Shown here: piece by piece, positions 19,282 through 27,094 of the stretch
How the letters are laid out: every line of letters begins with the position of its first letter
Numbering within the stretch: position 1 is the stretch's first letter
Source of the DNA: Polymorphobacter fuscus
GTDB taxonomy: Bacteria; Pseudomonadota; Alphaproteobacteria; Sphingomonadales; Sphingomonadaceae
Direction of reading: 5' to 3'
DNA: 64,000 nt
Assembly: GCF_011927825.1 (NCBI RefSeq)
Contig: NZ_JAATJI010000001.1
Coordinates: 310,001 to 374,000 of the forward strand
Made by a program: the position numbers and the translations under genes
The notes under the pieces: generated by a model
What the model was told of the DNA's origin: nothing
Seen by the model: only the letters and a program-made list of their open reading frames with translations
Database searches by the model: none

Positions 19282-19461
19282 ATGGCCGAACGCTTCGAAC
19301 GCCACAAACAGGCCTGGACCACCGACGAGGTGCAGAAACTGCATACGCTCGCCAAAAAGGGCATGCCGCTGCGCGCGATCGCCAAGGCGCTGACGCGCAG
19401 CGAGGAATCGGTCAAGGCGCGCGCCAAGGCCGACGGGCTGGGGATCGCCGCGCTGCGCTGA
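19282..19461 (+). CDS. Small helix-turn-helix-like protein
   Basis: A 59-residue protein preceded by GGAG 7 bases before the ATG. The sequence [20 protein letters not shown] is followed by [22 protein letters not shown], which has the pattern of a SANT/Myb- or sigma-region-4-like helix-turn-helix (W near the start, IA..L.RS...V in the second helix). Short proteins of this kind are common and conserved in sphingomonads, without a known function. It lies between divergent and convergent minus-strand genes and is transcribed alone. Confidence 0.7.
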   Translation: MAERFERHKQAWTTDEVQKLHTLAKKGMPLRAIAKALTRSEESVKARAKADGLGIAALR

Positions 19462-19466
19462 CGTCG

Positions 19467-20186
19467 CTAGCGGCAGAAACTGCCGCCGCGCATGCCGCGC
19501 GCTGCCTGGTCGAGGTGGAAATGGTCGGCATGGGCGGCATTATAGTCGGGTGACAATGTCGTGGCGAAAACCTCGCAGGCGCCATCCCGGATTTCGCGCA
19601 GAAAGGCCTGCTCCTCCGGCGTGCCGTTCCAGTCCCCCAGCACACGAACGCGGCGGCCACCCTCCAGGCGGAAGCCGGCGATGTCGATGGCGTCGGCGGT
19701 CGCGTGCTCGCTCCAGTTGGCGCTGCCGGCGATCCGGCGGCAATTGAAGCTGCCGAAATGCTCGATGCGATCGAGCGGCTTGCCGAAGTGGCGCAGCGCC
19801 GCCGGCCGCACGATTTCGCGTTCCCAGACAAACAGCGCTGCCGCCACCGGACAGGCGACAGTAAGCGGGGCGGGCTGCCAGCGCGTCGCCAGGCTGCCGC
19901 CCGTGTCGAGTGTCACGCCATCGGCATAGCCGCATTGCGGGCCGGAAACGGGCGGGAAGGGTGTGAAGGCGACGCCAGCCTGGGCGAGCAGCTGCCGGCA
20001 CTGCGGTGCATCGTCGGCCAATTGTGCCAGCTTGGTGCCGGTGAACGGACCGATGGGCGCCAGCAGCGACAGCGGCGTCCAGGGCAGGCGCTCGGGATGC
20101 CGGCGCTGCTGGTCGCGGATGGTGATGAAGGCGACGAGGGCGAGCGCCATCACGATGATGAGCGGAACAAGGCGGGGAACGTGCAT
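19467..20186 (-). CDS. Extensin family protein
   Basis: A 239-residue protein with an N-terminal signal anchor (VPRLVPLIIVMALALVAFI) and the alphaproteobacterial extensin-like C-terminal domain. Visible blocks are FGSFNCRRIAGSANWSEHAT followed by ADAIDIAGFRLEGG, and AHADHFHLDQAARG. The His/Asp arrangement (SEHATADAIDI, ADHFHLD) resembles D,D-carboxypeptidase-like metallopeptidases of the LAS fold, so a peptidoglycan-hydrolase role in the periplasm is likely but unproven. Stop and start are clear; it ends 6 bases from the small plus-strand gene. Confidence 0.85.
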   Translation of the reverse strand: MHVPRLVPLIIVMALALVAFITIRDQQRRHPERLPWTPLSLLAPIGPFTGTKLAQLADDAPQCRQLLAQAGVAFTPFPPVSGPQCGYADGVTLDTGGSLATRWQPAPLTVACPVAAALFVWEREIVRPAALRHFGKPLDRIEHFGSFNCRRIAGSANWSEHATADAIDIAGFRLEGGRRVRVLGDWNGTPEEQAFLREIRDGACEVFATTLSPDYNAAHADHFHLDQAARGMRGGSFCR

Positions 20187-20230
20187 CCCGGGCGCAACGC
20201 ACGGGCGCCCGAATGGGTGCTGCGACCCTT

Positions 20231-20710
20231 TTACGCGACCGCGATGATCTCGACCTCGTCGCCGGCGATGCCGAAGACTTCGCCCACCTGCTTGCCGATC
20301 ATGGCGCGGGCGAGCGGCGAGACATAGGAAACGCTGCCGTGCGCCGGATCGGCCTCGTCATCGCCGACGATGGCATAGGTCTGGCGGCGACCATCGGGGC
20401 GTTCGAAGGTGACTCGATGGCCGAAGGCGATGGTGCCGTCGGTGGCCTGCGCCTCGACCAGCTGCGCGCTGGCGCGGCGGGCGGACCAATAGCGCATGTC
20501 GCGGGTGGCGCGCGCCATGGCGCTGCGATCGGCGCTGATGGCGTCGGCGGCGCGGGCGGCATCATAGGCCGCGCGGGCGACAGCAAGCTCGGCATCGATC
20601 TGGGCGAGGCCGGCGGCGGTGACGAGGTTGGCGTGCGCCGGCACCGGCCGGTCGGGCAGGTCGGCGGCGACGGCTTCGGCGTCGGATTCCTTGGTGAAGG
20701 CTACACTCAT
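20231..20710 (-). CDS. GreA/GreB family transcription elongation factor
   Basis: A 159-residue protein of the Gre family. The C-terminal FKBP-like domain is clear (IAFGHRVTFERPDGRRQTYAI followed by VGDDEADPAHGSVSYVSPLARAMIGKQVGEVF). The N-terminal half is a predicted coiled coil, though its tip acidic residues differ from canonical GreA. Gre factors bind the RNA polymerase secondary channel and stimulate cleavage of backtracked RNA. This may be a second, divergent paralogue and not the housekeeping greA, since the classical N-terminal motif is missing. The ATG at 20710 is preferred to the TTG two codons earlier. Confidence 0.8.
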   Translation of the reverse strand: MSVAFTKESDAEAVAADLPDRPVPAHANLVTAAGLAQIDAELAVARAAYDAARAADAISADRSAMARATRDMRYWSARRASAQLVEAQATDGTIAFGHRVTFERPDGRRQTYAIVGDDEADPAHGSVSYVSPLARAMIGKQVGEVFGIAGDEVEIIAVA

Positions 20711-20780
20711 GAGCAAGATATGTGGTGCCGGCAGCGCAAGTGCAATTGCCGGCGGTGCGGGCCGCGGCTAGGCGAGCGGG

Positions 20781-22025
20781 ATGATCCGGATGCTTGCCCT
20801 CGCGTTTCTGTTCGCTGGTCCCGCGGCTGCGGCGCCGCTCGACGATCTGGTCGCGGGCCACACGGCGGCGACGCGGGGGCTGGCCGGACTGGTCGTGGTG
20901 GTGGCGGACGGCAAGGGGATCGTGCGCAGCGAAGCCTATGGCGCGGCGACGATCGACCCGCCACGCCCGATAACCGTCGCAACGCCGTTTCGGGTGGCAT
21001 CGGTCTCCAAGGCCGTCGTCGCCATCGGCGTCCTGCGGCTGGTGGAGGCGGGCACGCTCGACCTCGACAGCGATGTGTCGCGCTGGCTTGGCTGGCCGCT
21101 GCGCAACCCGGCATTTCCCGACGCGCCGGTGACGTTGCGGCAGCTGTTGTCGCACACCGCCGGCATTGTCGACGGGCCGGGCTATGTGTTGCCGCTGGGG
21201 GTGACGCTGCGCGATGCGATGGCGAACGGCCACTGGTCGCCAGCGGCGCCGGGCGGGCGCTTCGCCTATGCCAACCTCAACTATGGCATCGTCGCGACGG
21301 TGATGGAGGCCGCGACCAGTGAGCGATTCGACCGGTTGATGACGCGGCTGGTGCTGGCGCCGCTGGATATCGATGGCGGCTATAATTGGAGCGGCGCGAG
21401 CGACGCCGCGATCGGCGCGGCGGCGGCGCTATATCGCACCGGCAAGGACGAAACGGCGATCGACCCCGATGGCCCCTGGGTGGCGCAGGTCGATGATATG
21501 CGCGGAGTGCGGCCGGATTGTCCGGTGCGCAGCGACGCGGGCTGTGACCTGGCGGCCTATGTGCCCGGCACCAACGGCGCGCTGTTCAGCCCGCAGGGGG
21601 GCCTACGCATTTCGGCCCTGGGATTGGCCAAGATCGGCCGGATGCTGCTCGGCGGCGGCAAGGTCGATGGCGTGCGGCTGCTTTCGCCGGCGTCGGTGGC
21701 GACGCTGATGACGCCGGTGTGGCAGGCCAGCGACCGGCCGCAGGACAATGATTATGCAGGGCAGATGCGGTGCTATGGCCCCGGCCTGCAGTGCCTGACC
21801 GGCGGCCATGACAGCCCGGTCCCGGGCGCGCGCTGGTGGGGGCATCTGGGGGAAGCCTATGGCCTGCTGGCGGGGCTGTGGGTGGACACGGCCGGCCAGC
21901 GGGTGCTGGTCTATGCGCTGACCGGGTCGCGCGACGATCCGACGAAGCCGGCCCATGTTTCGGCGTTCCCGGCCGTGGAGGAAGCGATATTGGCGTCGCT
22001 GGCGGCAACGCCGACGCGGCGGTGA
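20781..22025 (+). CDS. Serine hydrolase, class C beta-lactamase family
   Basis: A 414-residue secreted serine hydrolase. A short signal peptide (MLALAFLFAGPAAAA) precedes the beta-lactamase/transpeptidase-like fold. The catalytic S-x-x-K is SVSK in FRVASVSKAVVA; the Y-x-N is YANLNYG; the conserved LLSHTAGI follows. Family members are D,D-peptidases or esterases, so the class C label does not imply antibiotic resistance. The stop overlaps the next gene by 4 bases (GTGA), indicating a two-gene operon. Confidence 0.87.
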   Translation: MIRMLALAFLFAGPAAAAPLDDLVAGHTAATRGLAGLVVVVADGKGIVRSEAYGAATIDPPRPITVATPFRVASVSKAVVAIGVLRLVEAGTLDLDSDVSRWLGWPLRNPAFPDAPVTLRQLLSHTAGIVDGPGYVLPLGVTLRDAMANGHWSPAAPGGRFAYANLNYGIVATVMEAATSERFDRLMTRLVLAPLDIDGGYNWSGASDAAIGAAAALYRTGKDETAIDPDGPWVAQVDDMRGVRPDCPVRSDAGCDLAAYVPGTNGALFSPQGGLRISALGLAKIGRMLLGGGKVDGVRLLSPASVATLMTPVWQASDRPQDNDYAGQMRCYGPGLQCLTGGHDSPVPGARWWGHLGEAYGLLAGLWVDTAGQRVLVYALTGSRDDPTKPAHVSAFPAVEEAILASLAATPTRR

Positions 22026-22642
22026 CGGGCCCGATCGACATCGTCATGGCGGAGGTGCGGCAGCGCGACCGCGACCGCTATCTGAGCATCCTCTATGCGC
22101 CCGAGCCGGTGCGGCCGGCGCTGTTTGCGCTCCATGGTCTCGATCTGGAGATGGCGCATGTCGTCGCCGGGACCACCGACCCCATGATCGGCGCGATCCG
22201 GCTGGCGTGGTGGCGCGAGGCGCTCGAAGGGCTGGACGACGGCGTGGTGCCGGCGCAGCCGCTGCTGCAGCTGACGGCGTCGGCGGTGCTGCCGCGCGGT
22301 ATCGGCGGCAAGGCGCTGGCGACGATCGAGGATCGCTGGCTGGAGATGATCGACAGCGCGGCGGTGCCGGCGGCGCATGTGGCAGGCGGGGCGGCGCTGT
22401 TCGGCTGGGCAGCGACGCTGCTGGGCGGTGACCCGGCACTGGGCGCGCGTTTGGGAACGGCGTGGACGCTGGGTGACGATTCGGCATTGCCGCGGGTCCC
22501 GGCGCTGTTGCGGCCGTTGCTGGGGCTGGCGCGCTTGTCGGCGCGCGATGCAGCCCGGGCGCGCGCCGGGAAACCGGCCGAAATGCGGGGAAGTCTGGCG
22601 CGCCAATGGCTGTTGCTGAAGGCGATTGCGTTGGGGTTGTGA
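22022..22642 (+). CDS. Squalene/phytoene synthase family protein
   Basis: A 206-residue protein of the squalene/phytoene synthase fold, shorter than true synthases (about 280-300 residues). It resembles the NDUFAF6-like group found across alphaproteobacteria. The family blocks RDRYLSILYAPEPVRPALFA and GAIRLAWWREALEGL are clear, but the double D-x-x-x-D prenyl-diphosphate motifs are not seen, so prenyl-transfer activity is doubtful. A role linked to complex I assembly is possible by homology to NDUFAF6. The GTG overlapping the upstream stop is chosen; an ATG 24 bases further is the alternative. Confidence 0.75.
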   Translation: MTGPIDIVMAEVRQRDRDRYLSILYAPEPVRPALFALHGLDLEMAHVVAGTTDPMIGAIRLAWWREALEGLDDGVVPAQPLLQLTASAVLPRGIGGKALATIEDRWLEMIDSAAVPAAHVAGGAALFGWAATLLGGDPALGARLGTAWTLGDDSALPRVPALLRPLLGLARLSARDAARARAGKPAEMRGSLARQWLLLKAIALGL

Positions 22643-22690
22643 AGGCGGCAGGGTGAGCGGCGGGGCGCTGTGGGGGTGAAAGGCGGGGCA

Positions 22691-23134
22691 ATGCGGCGGT
22701 TCCTGGCGTTGGCAGTGGCGCTGGTGTCGCTGATCGCGGCGGGGTTTCTGTGGACCCGCGACCGACCGGTGGCCGTCGCGACCGAGGCCGCGCCGGCGGC
22801 AGCGCCTGCCGAAAGTGAAGCCGAGGACGGCGCATTGGTGGCGCCGGTGTCCGATGTCACGCCGGCCGACCGCGAGGCGCGGCGCTTTGCGCGCTACGAC
22901 AAGAACCGGGATGCCGAGGTTAGCCGCGACGAGTATCTGGCGTCGCGGCGCAAGGCCTTTGCCCGGCTCGACACCAACGGCGATGGCCGGCTGGCGTTCG
23001 AGGAATATGCGGTGGCGACCGTGAAGAAGTTCGGCAAGGCCGACCGCGACGGCGACGGCAATCTGGATGCCGACGAATTCGCGACGACGGCGGCGAAGCG
23101 GCGCGCGGCGCCGGCGTGCCAGTGCAGCCCCTGA
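22691..23134 (+). CDS. Exported EF-hand calcium-binding protein
   Basis: A 147-residue protein with an N-terminal signal or anchor segment (MRRFLALAVALVSLIAAGFL), an Ala/Glu-rich linker and three EF-hand-like loops: DKNRDAEVSRDEY, DTNGDGRLAFEEY and DRDGDGNLDADEF. The last two have full calcium-ligand spacing; the first is less canonical. It ends in a cysteine-containing tail (PACQCSP). It is probably a periplasmic or membrane-anchored calcium binder. The ATG at 22691 follows a purine-rich stretch; a GTG at 22670 is possible. Confidence 0.75.
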   Translation: MRRFLALAVALVSLIAAGFLWTRDRPVAVATEAAPAAAPAESEAEDGALVAPVSDVTPADREARRFARYDKNRDAEVSRDEYLASRRKAFARLDTNGDGRLAFEEYAVATVKKFGKADRDGDGNLDADEFATTAAKRRAAPACQCSP

Positions 23135-23138
23135 ACAG

Positions 23139-24827
23139 TCAGGCCGCGTAAACCGTATTGCCGCCGGTCACGGTCTGCACGATCTTGATGTCCTTGATCT
23201 TTTCCGGGTCGATCGTGTGCGGATCGTCGGCGAGGACGACATAATCGGCGAGCTTGCCCGCGGTGATCGACCCCTTGATATGCTCCTCGTGCGAGGCATG
23301 GGCGCCGTTGAGCGAATTGATCCGCAGCGCTTCGGCGACGGTGACGCGCTGATTTTCACCCCAGACTTCGCCGTTCCAGCCGCGGCGGGTGACCATGCCC
23401 TGGATGCCCATCAGCGGCGCGAACGGTCCGGGGCTGAAATCCGACCCGGCGCAAACGGGGATGCCGGCATCGAGGAAGCTGCGAAACGCCATGCAGTTCT
23501 TCATCATCGCAGGCCCATAAAAGCCGAACTTGTCGGCATTGTAATAGGCATAGCTGGTGAAGGGCGCCGGGATCGCGCCGAGCGCCTTGATACGGCGGAC
23601 GAGGTCGGGATTGATCAGCGTGCAATGGGTGATCTTGGGGCGGGTGTCGCGCATCGGCGCCAGTCGCTGGGCGCGTTCGAACGCCTTCAGCGCCATGTCG
23701 ATGACGACATCGCCATTGGCGTGGATGTTGGCCTGGACGCCGTGGCGGTGGACCTTTTCGACCCAGGCGTCGAGCACCTCCTGGGTTTCGGTGATATTGC
23801 CGAAATAGGGCGGGTTGCTGCCGGGGTAGGGCGTGCTGATCGCCATGGTGCGTTCCGAAAATGACCCGTCGATCGTGTGTTCGGAGGTGGCGCCGAACTT
23901 GATCCATTCGTCGCCCAGCCCGGTCATGATGCCGTTGGCGAGCATCGCATCGAGCATCGCGCCGCTGGTTTCGAAGCTGATGCGGTGCAGCAGCTCGCCC
24001 TTGGCACGGATCGCCTGCATGGCCGCAAGGTCGCCGCCCTGGTGGTGGACTCCGGTCAGGCCATATTCGGCGAACTTCTTGGAAATAAAGGCCATGCCGG
24101 CGCGACTACGGTCCTCGATCTGGCTCTGGCTGTATTTTGGCCGATCGCCGACCTTGGCAAAAACGGCGCGCGCGCGATCGGTCACGCGGCCGTTCAGCTG
24201 CCCGCCGGCATCGCGATCGAACGTGCCACCGAACGGGTCGGGCGTGGTGGCGGTAATGCCCGCCATTTCCAGCGCCTTGCTGTTGTAGAAGCTGGTGTGG
24301 CCGCCGCGGTGGAAGACCACGACGGGGTGGCGCGTGCTGACCTTGTCGAGATCATGGCGGGTCGGCGGACGGCCATCCTTGATCTTGGTGTCGTCGTGAA
24401 AGAAGCCTTCGACCCAGGTGCCGGCAGGAACGGCGGCGGCACGCGCCGTCAGCTTGTCGATGATCGACTGGATGGTGACGAACTCGACGACATAGGGGTT
24501 GCCGACGAGCACGTCGTAAACCAGCACCTCGCCGCGGGCATGGTTGTGGCAATCGATGAAACCGGGGACGATGGTCATGCCCTTGGCGTCGAAGCGCCGG
24601 GTGCGCGGCCCGGCGAATGCCAGGGCCGATTCATTGTCGCCGACATGGGCGAAGCGGCCGCCGCGAACGACAAAGGCCCCGGCGGTCGGTTGCCGGTCAT
24701 CGACCGTATAGACCTTGGCATTGGTGACGACGAGATCGGCGTCGTCCCCTGCGCGCGCCGCGGCCGGGGTAGCGGCAAGCGTGGCGGCGGCCCCCAGAAT
24801 CTGCCGGCGCGTCGGATCGAAGGTCAT
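23139..24827 (-). CDS. Amidohydrolase family protein (YtcJ-like), Tat-exported
   Basis: A 562-residue metal-dependent hydrolase of the amidohydrolase superfamily, in the Amidohydrolase_3/YtcJ group. The N-terminus TRRQILGAAATLAATPAAARA looks like a Tat signal with a twin arginine, so it probably acts folded in the periplasm. The metal-binding H-x-H is in GFIDCHNH; other conserved histidines lie in VVFHRGGHTS and VQANIHANGD, and the late aspartate in CAGSDFSPGP. The substrate cannot be deduced. It lies 109 bases downstream of the iron-uptake operon on the same strand and may or may not be part of it. Confidence 0.88.
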   Translation of the reverse strand: MTFDPTRRQILGAAATLAATPAAARAGDDADLVVTNAKVYTVDDRQPTAGAFVVRGGRFAHVGDNESALAFAGPRTRRFDAKGMTIVPGFIDCHNHARGEVLVYDVLVGNPYVVEFVTIQSIIDKLTARAAAVPAGTWVEGFFHDDTKIKDGRPPTRHDLDKVSTRHPVVVFHRGGHTSFYNSKALEMAGITATTPDPFGGTFDRDAGGQLNGRVTDRARAVFAKVGDRPKYSQSQIEDRSRAGMAFISKKFAEYGLTGVHHQGGDLAAMQAIRAKGELLHRISFETSGAMLDAMLANGIMTGLGDEWIKFGATSEHTIDGSFSERTMAISTPYPGSNPPYFGNITETQEVLDAWVEKVHRHGVQANIHANGDVVIDMALKAFERAQRLAPMRDTRPKITHCTLINPDLVRRIKALGAIPAPFTSYAYYNADKFGFYGPAMMKNCMAFRSFLDAGIPVCAGSDFSPGPFAPLMGIQGMVTRRGWNGEVWGENQRVTVAEALRINSLNGAHASHEEHIKGSITAGKLADYVVLADDPHTIDPEKIKDIKIVQTVTGGNTVYAA

Positions 24828-24936
24828 GCCACTGCTTTCCGGGCCGCGGGATATCGTCGATCGCTACGGACAGGCCCCCCCGCGCCATCGATGCGCGACG
24901 CTAAACCGATTGTGGCGGCGCTGTCATCCTGCCAGT

Positions 24937-25215
24937 TCAGCGGCGTCGCTGGCGTACGGGGAGCAGATTGAGCCCCAGCCAGACGCAGCCGGCGGCAAGC
25001 ATCAGCGTGCCGCACCAGACAATGGGGCCGAACACCAAACCTTCTGCCACGATTGCGAGCGGCAGCGCAGCCGCCAGCGCCGCCCATCCCGCGATGCGCA
25101 ACCGCAGTATGCGGCGCGGCAAGGGTGGCCCGATGCGTCGACGGTAATGTTCGGGGTCGGCCAGGCCGAGCAGGGCAAAGCCCGCAAAAGCGGCGAGAAG
25201 GCAGAGCATGATCAT
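24937..25215 (-). CDS. DUF3325-like small membrane protein of the iron-uptake operon
   Basis: A 92-residue protein with three hydrophobic segments (MIMLCLLAAFAGFALLGLAD, then WAALAAALPLAIVAEGL and VWCGTLMLAAGCVWLGLNLL). Its size, topology and position after a PepSY protein match DUF3325, found next to siderophore receptors. The start overlaps the PepSY stop (ATGA), so translation is coupled. Its molecular role is not known. Confidence 0.65.
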   Translation of the reverse strand: MIMLCLLAAFAGFALLGLADPEHYRRRIGPPLPRRILRLRIAGWAALAAALPLAIVAEGLVFGPIVWCGTLMLAAGCVWLGLNLLPVRQRRR

Positions 25216-26801
25216 TCCGCAGCATCCAGTTCGAGCGTCGGCACCGAGCGATCGCGCCGGCGCGGCGGCAGGGCCCGGTGACGGCCGACACGCCGTGCCA
25301 GCGCGAGATAGCCCAGTCCGAACAGCAGCAATGCGATGTCGATGCCGGCCATCATCCCGTCGCCCTTGCCAAGCGCCGCGGCCAGACCGAAATCGGTCAT
25401 CGCCACGCCATAGAGCGGCAGAGTGATGAGCAGCACGCCGGTGGTGCCGAGCACCCAGGTCCAGGCGGTGGCGGGTCGGCGCAGGGCAGCGATGAGAAGC
25501 GCCGCCGCCCAGGCAAGGAACAGCCAGTGCACCTCCCATTCGGCGCGGCCCTTCATCCCAAGCGGCAGCAGCCGGTTTGCCCAGAAAAAGGCGGCGATGC
25601 CCAAAGGAAAACCACCGACGACGGCGATGTTGAGCCATTCGACGAGCCGGAAACCGAAGTGCGGTCGTGCCGGATCGGGCAGCTTCACGCGGCGCTTTAC
25701 CGTCCACAACACCAGCCCGCTGCCGATCATCACCGAGCCGGCGACGCCGCAGAGGAAATAGACCAGCCGCAGCCCGTCGCCGGCAAAGCGGCCGGCGTGC
25801 AGGCCGACCATGGCCCCGGCGGTGACGACTGCGGCGCCGGGGGCCGGGGACTGCCAGACCAGCGCGCCGCTGACGCCATCATAGGTCAGGCTGGGCGTGC
25901 GGGCGGACAGGGTGGCGGTGGGCGACTGGCTGACCGTCACGCGCGCGGCGGCGTCGCCGGGCAGGCTGACCGAAACCGCCCCGGCAGGGGCGCCGAAGCG
26001 CCGTTCCGCGTCCGCAACCAGCCGGTTGAGGTCGACCAGCGGTGCGGCGCGGTGGCTGCGTTCGGTTTCGGCAGCAGCCGGGAACAATTTGTCGAACAGC
26101 GCCTGGTCGTCGGTGTAATTGGCAACGACCGCCCAGGGCATCAGCATCGCCATGAGCGTGACGAGGCCGGTGTAGGTGATCATCAGGTGAAACGGCAGCG
26201 CCAGCACGGCAGCGGCGTTATGGCCATCGAGCCAGGACCGCTGGCCCTTGCCGCGACGCAACGTGAAGAAGTCGCGGAAGATCTTCTTGTGGGTGACAAT
26301 CCCCGACAGGATGGCGACGAGCATCGCCATGGCGGCGAAGCCGACCAGCCAGCGCGCCCAGATGACTGGCATGTAGTGAAGGTCGAAATGGAAGCGGTAG
26401 AAGAATTCCCCGCCGCGCGTATCGCGCACCACGGCAGGTTCGCCATCGGCACCGATGATCGCCTGGTTGTCGCGGCGACCGCGGCGGCGTTTCGGTTCGC
26501 CCTTGATCGGCTCGGGCTGCCAGAACAGATGGGCGCCGGGGGCCGCAGCGCCGGGCAGGGTGATGAACCAGCTTTTGGCGTCGGGCGCCCTGTGCGCCAG
26601 AAAACGCTGGGCGCCGGCGATGACTGGGGCGCGCGCCTCGACCCGCGCCAGTTCGGGGCGCATCCAGCGGTTGAGGCCATCGCGGTAAAAGGCGATCGTG
26701 CCGGCGACGAAGACGATGAACACGACCCAGCCGACCAGCAGCCCCGACCAGCTGTGCAGGAAGGACTGCGATTGGCGCAGGCTGCCGCCGGGGCCGCTCA
26801 C
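25212..26801 (-). CDS. PepSY-associated TM protein, probable siderophore-iron reductase
   Basis: A 529-residue inner-membrane protein with four or five helices and a large periplasmic PepSY-type region. Visible are LHSWSGLLVGWVVFIVFVAG near the start, the central WLDGHNAAAVLALPFHLMIT, GLHAGRFAGDGLRLVYFLCG, and the C-terminal GIAAFFWANRLLPLG. The intramembrane histidines (LHSWSG, DGHNAA, GLHAGR) are typical of the PepSY_TM group, some members of which reduce ferric siderophores in the periplasm. The GTG start is chosen because it overlaps the DUF3649 stop by 4 bases (GTGA). It sits centrally in the siderophore receptor operon. Confidence 0.85.
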   Translation of the reverse strand: MSGPGGSLRQSQSFLHSWSGLLVGWVVFIVFVAGTIAFYRDGLNRWMRPELARVEARAPVIAGAQRFLAHRAPDAKSWFITLPGAAAPGAHLFWQPEPIKGEPKRRRGRRDNQAIIGADGEPAVVRDTRGGEFFYRFHFDLHYMPVIWARWLVGFAAMAMLVAILSGIVTHKKIFRDFFTLRRGKGQRSWLDGHNAAAVLALPFHLMITYTGLVTLMAMLMPWAVVANYTDDQALFDKLFPAAAETERSHRAAPLVDLNRLVADAERRFGAPAGAVSVSLPGDAAARVTVSQSPTATLSARTPSLTYDGVSGALVWQSPAPGAAVVTAGAMVGLHAGRFAGDGLRLVYFLCGVAGSVMIGSGLVLWTVKRRVKLPDPARPHFGFRLVEWLNIAVVGGFPLGIAAFFWANRLLPLGMKGRAEWEVHWLFLAWAAALLIAALRRPATAWTWVLGTTGVLLITLPLYGVAMTDFGLAAALGKGDGMMAGIDIALLLFGLGYLALARRVGRHRALPPRRRDRSVPTLELDAAE

Positions 26802-27094
26802 AGCCGCCCCGTGGCATCGACCGATACCCAGGTCAGCACGGCGGCAATCGCGCCCAGCAATGCGAGGGTCCATAGCGCGCGCGCGCCGCTGCGCGCGGCG
26901 AACGCCCACATCGCGGCCAGCGCGCACAGGGCGAAGGCGGCAAGGGTGGCGACGATGGTGACTTGCGACGGGTCACCCGGCAGCCACCGGGCCAGCGCCA
27001 TCGCCCACAGGCTGGCGACCGCATAGCCGAGCGGGACGGCGGCGATGATCCGCAGGATCATGTCCCCCCGGGGTCGCGAACGCGCCGCGGTCAT
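26798..27094 (-). CDS. DUF3649-like small membrane protein
   Basis: A 98-residue protein with three hydrophobic helices (IIAAVPLGYAVASLWAMALA, IVATLAAFALCALAAMWAFA and LWTLALLGAIAAVLTWVSV). Length, pattern and position between a siderophore receptor and a PepSY protein match the DUF3649 group. The ATG at 27094 overlaps the receptor stop (ATGA), like the other junctions of this operon; an internal ATG at 27061 with a G-rich ribosome-binding site is the alternative start (87 residues). Confidence 0.7.
   Translation of the reverse strand: MTAARSRPRGDMILRIIAAVPLGYAVASLWAMALARWLPGDPSQVTIVATLAAFALCALAAMWAFAARSGARALWTLALLGAIAAVLTWVSVDATGRL

Noticed and set aside
20781-22025. AmpC-type antibiotic resistance gene
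   Set aside because: The SVSK and YANLNYG motifs fit many class C-like peptidases and esterases; nothing specific to true beta-lactamases is seen. The same applies to the hydrolase at 58058-59272.
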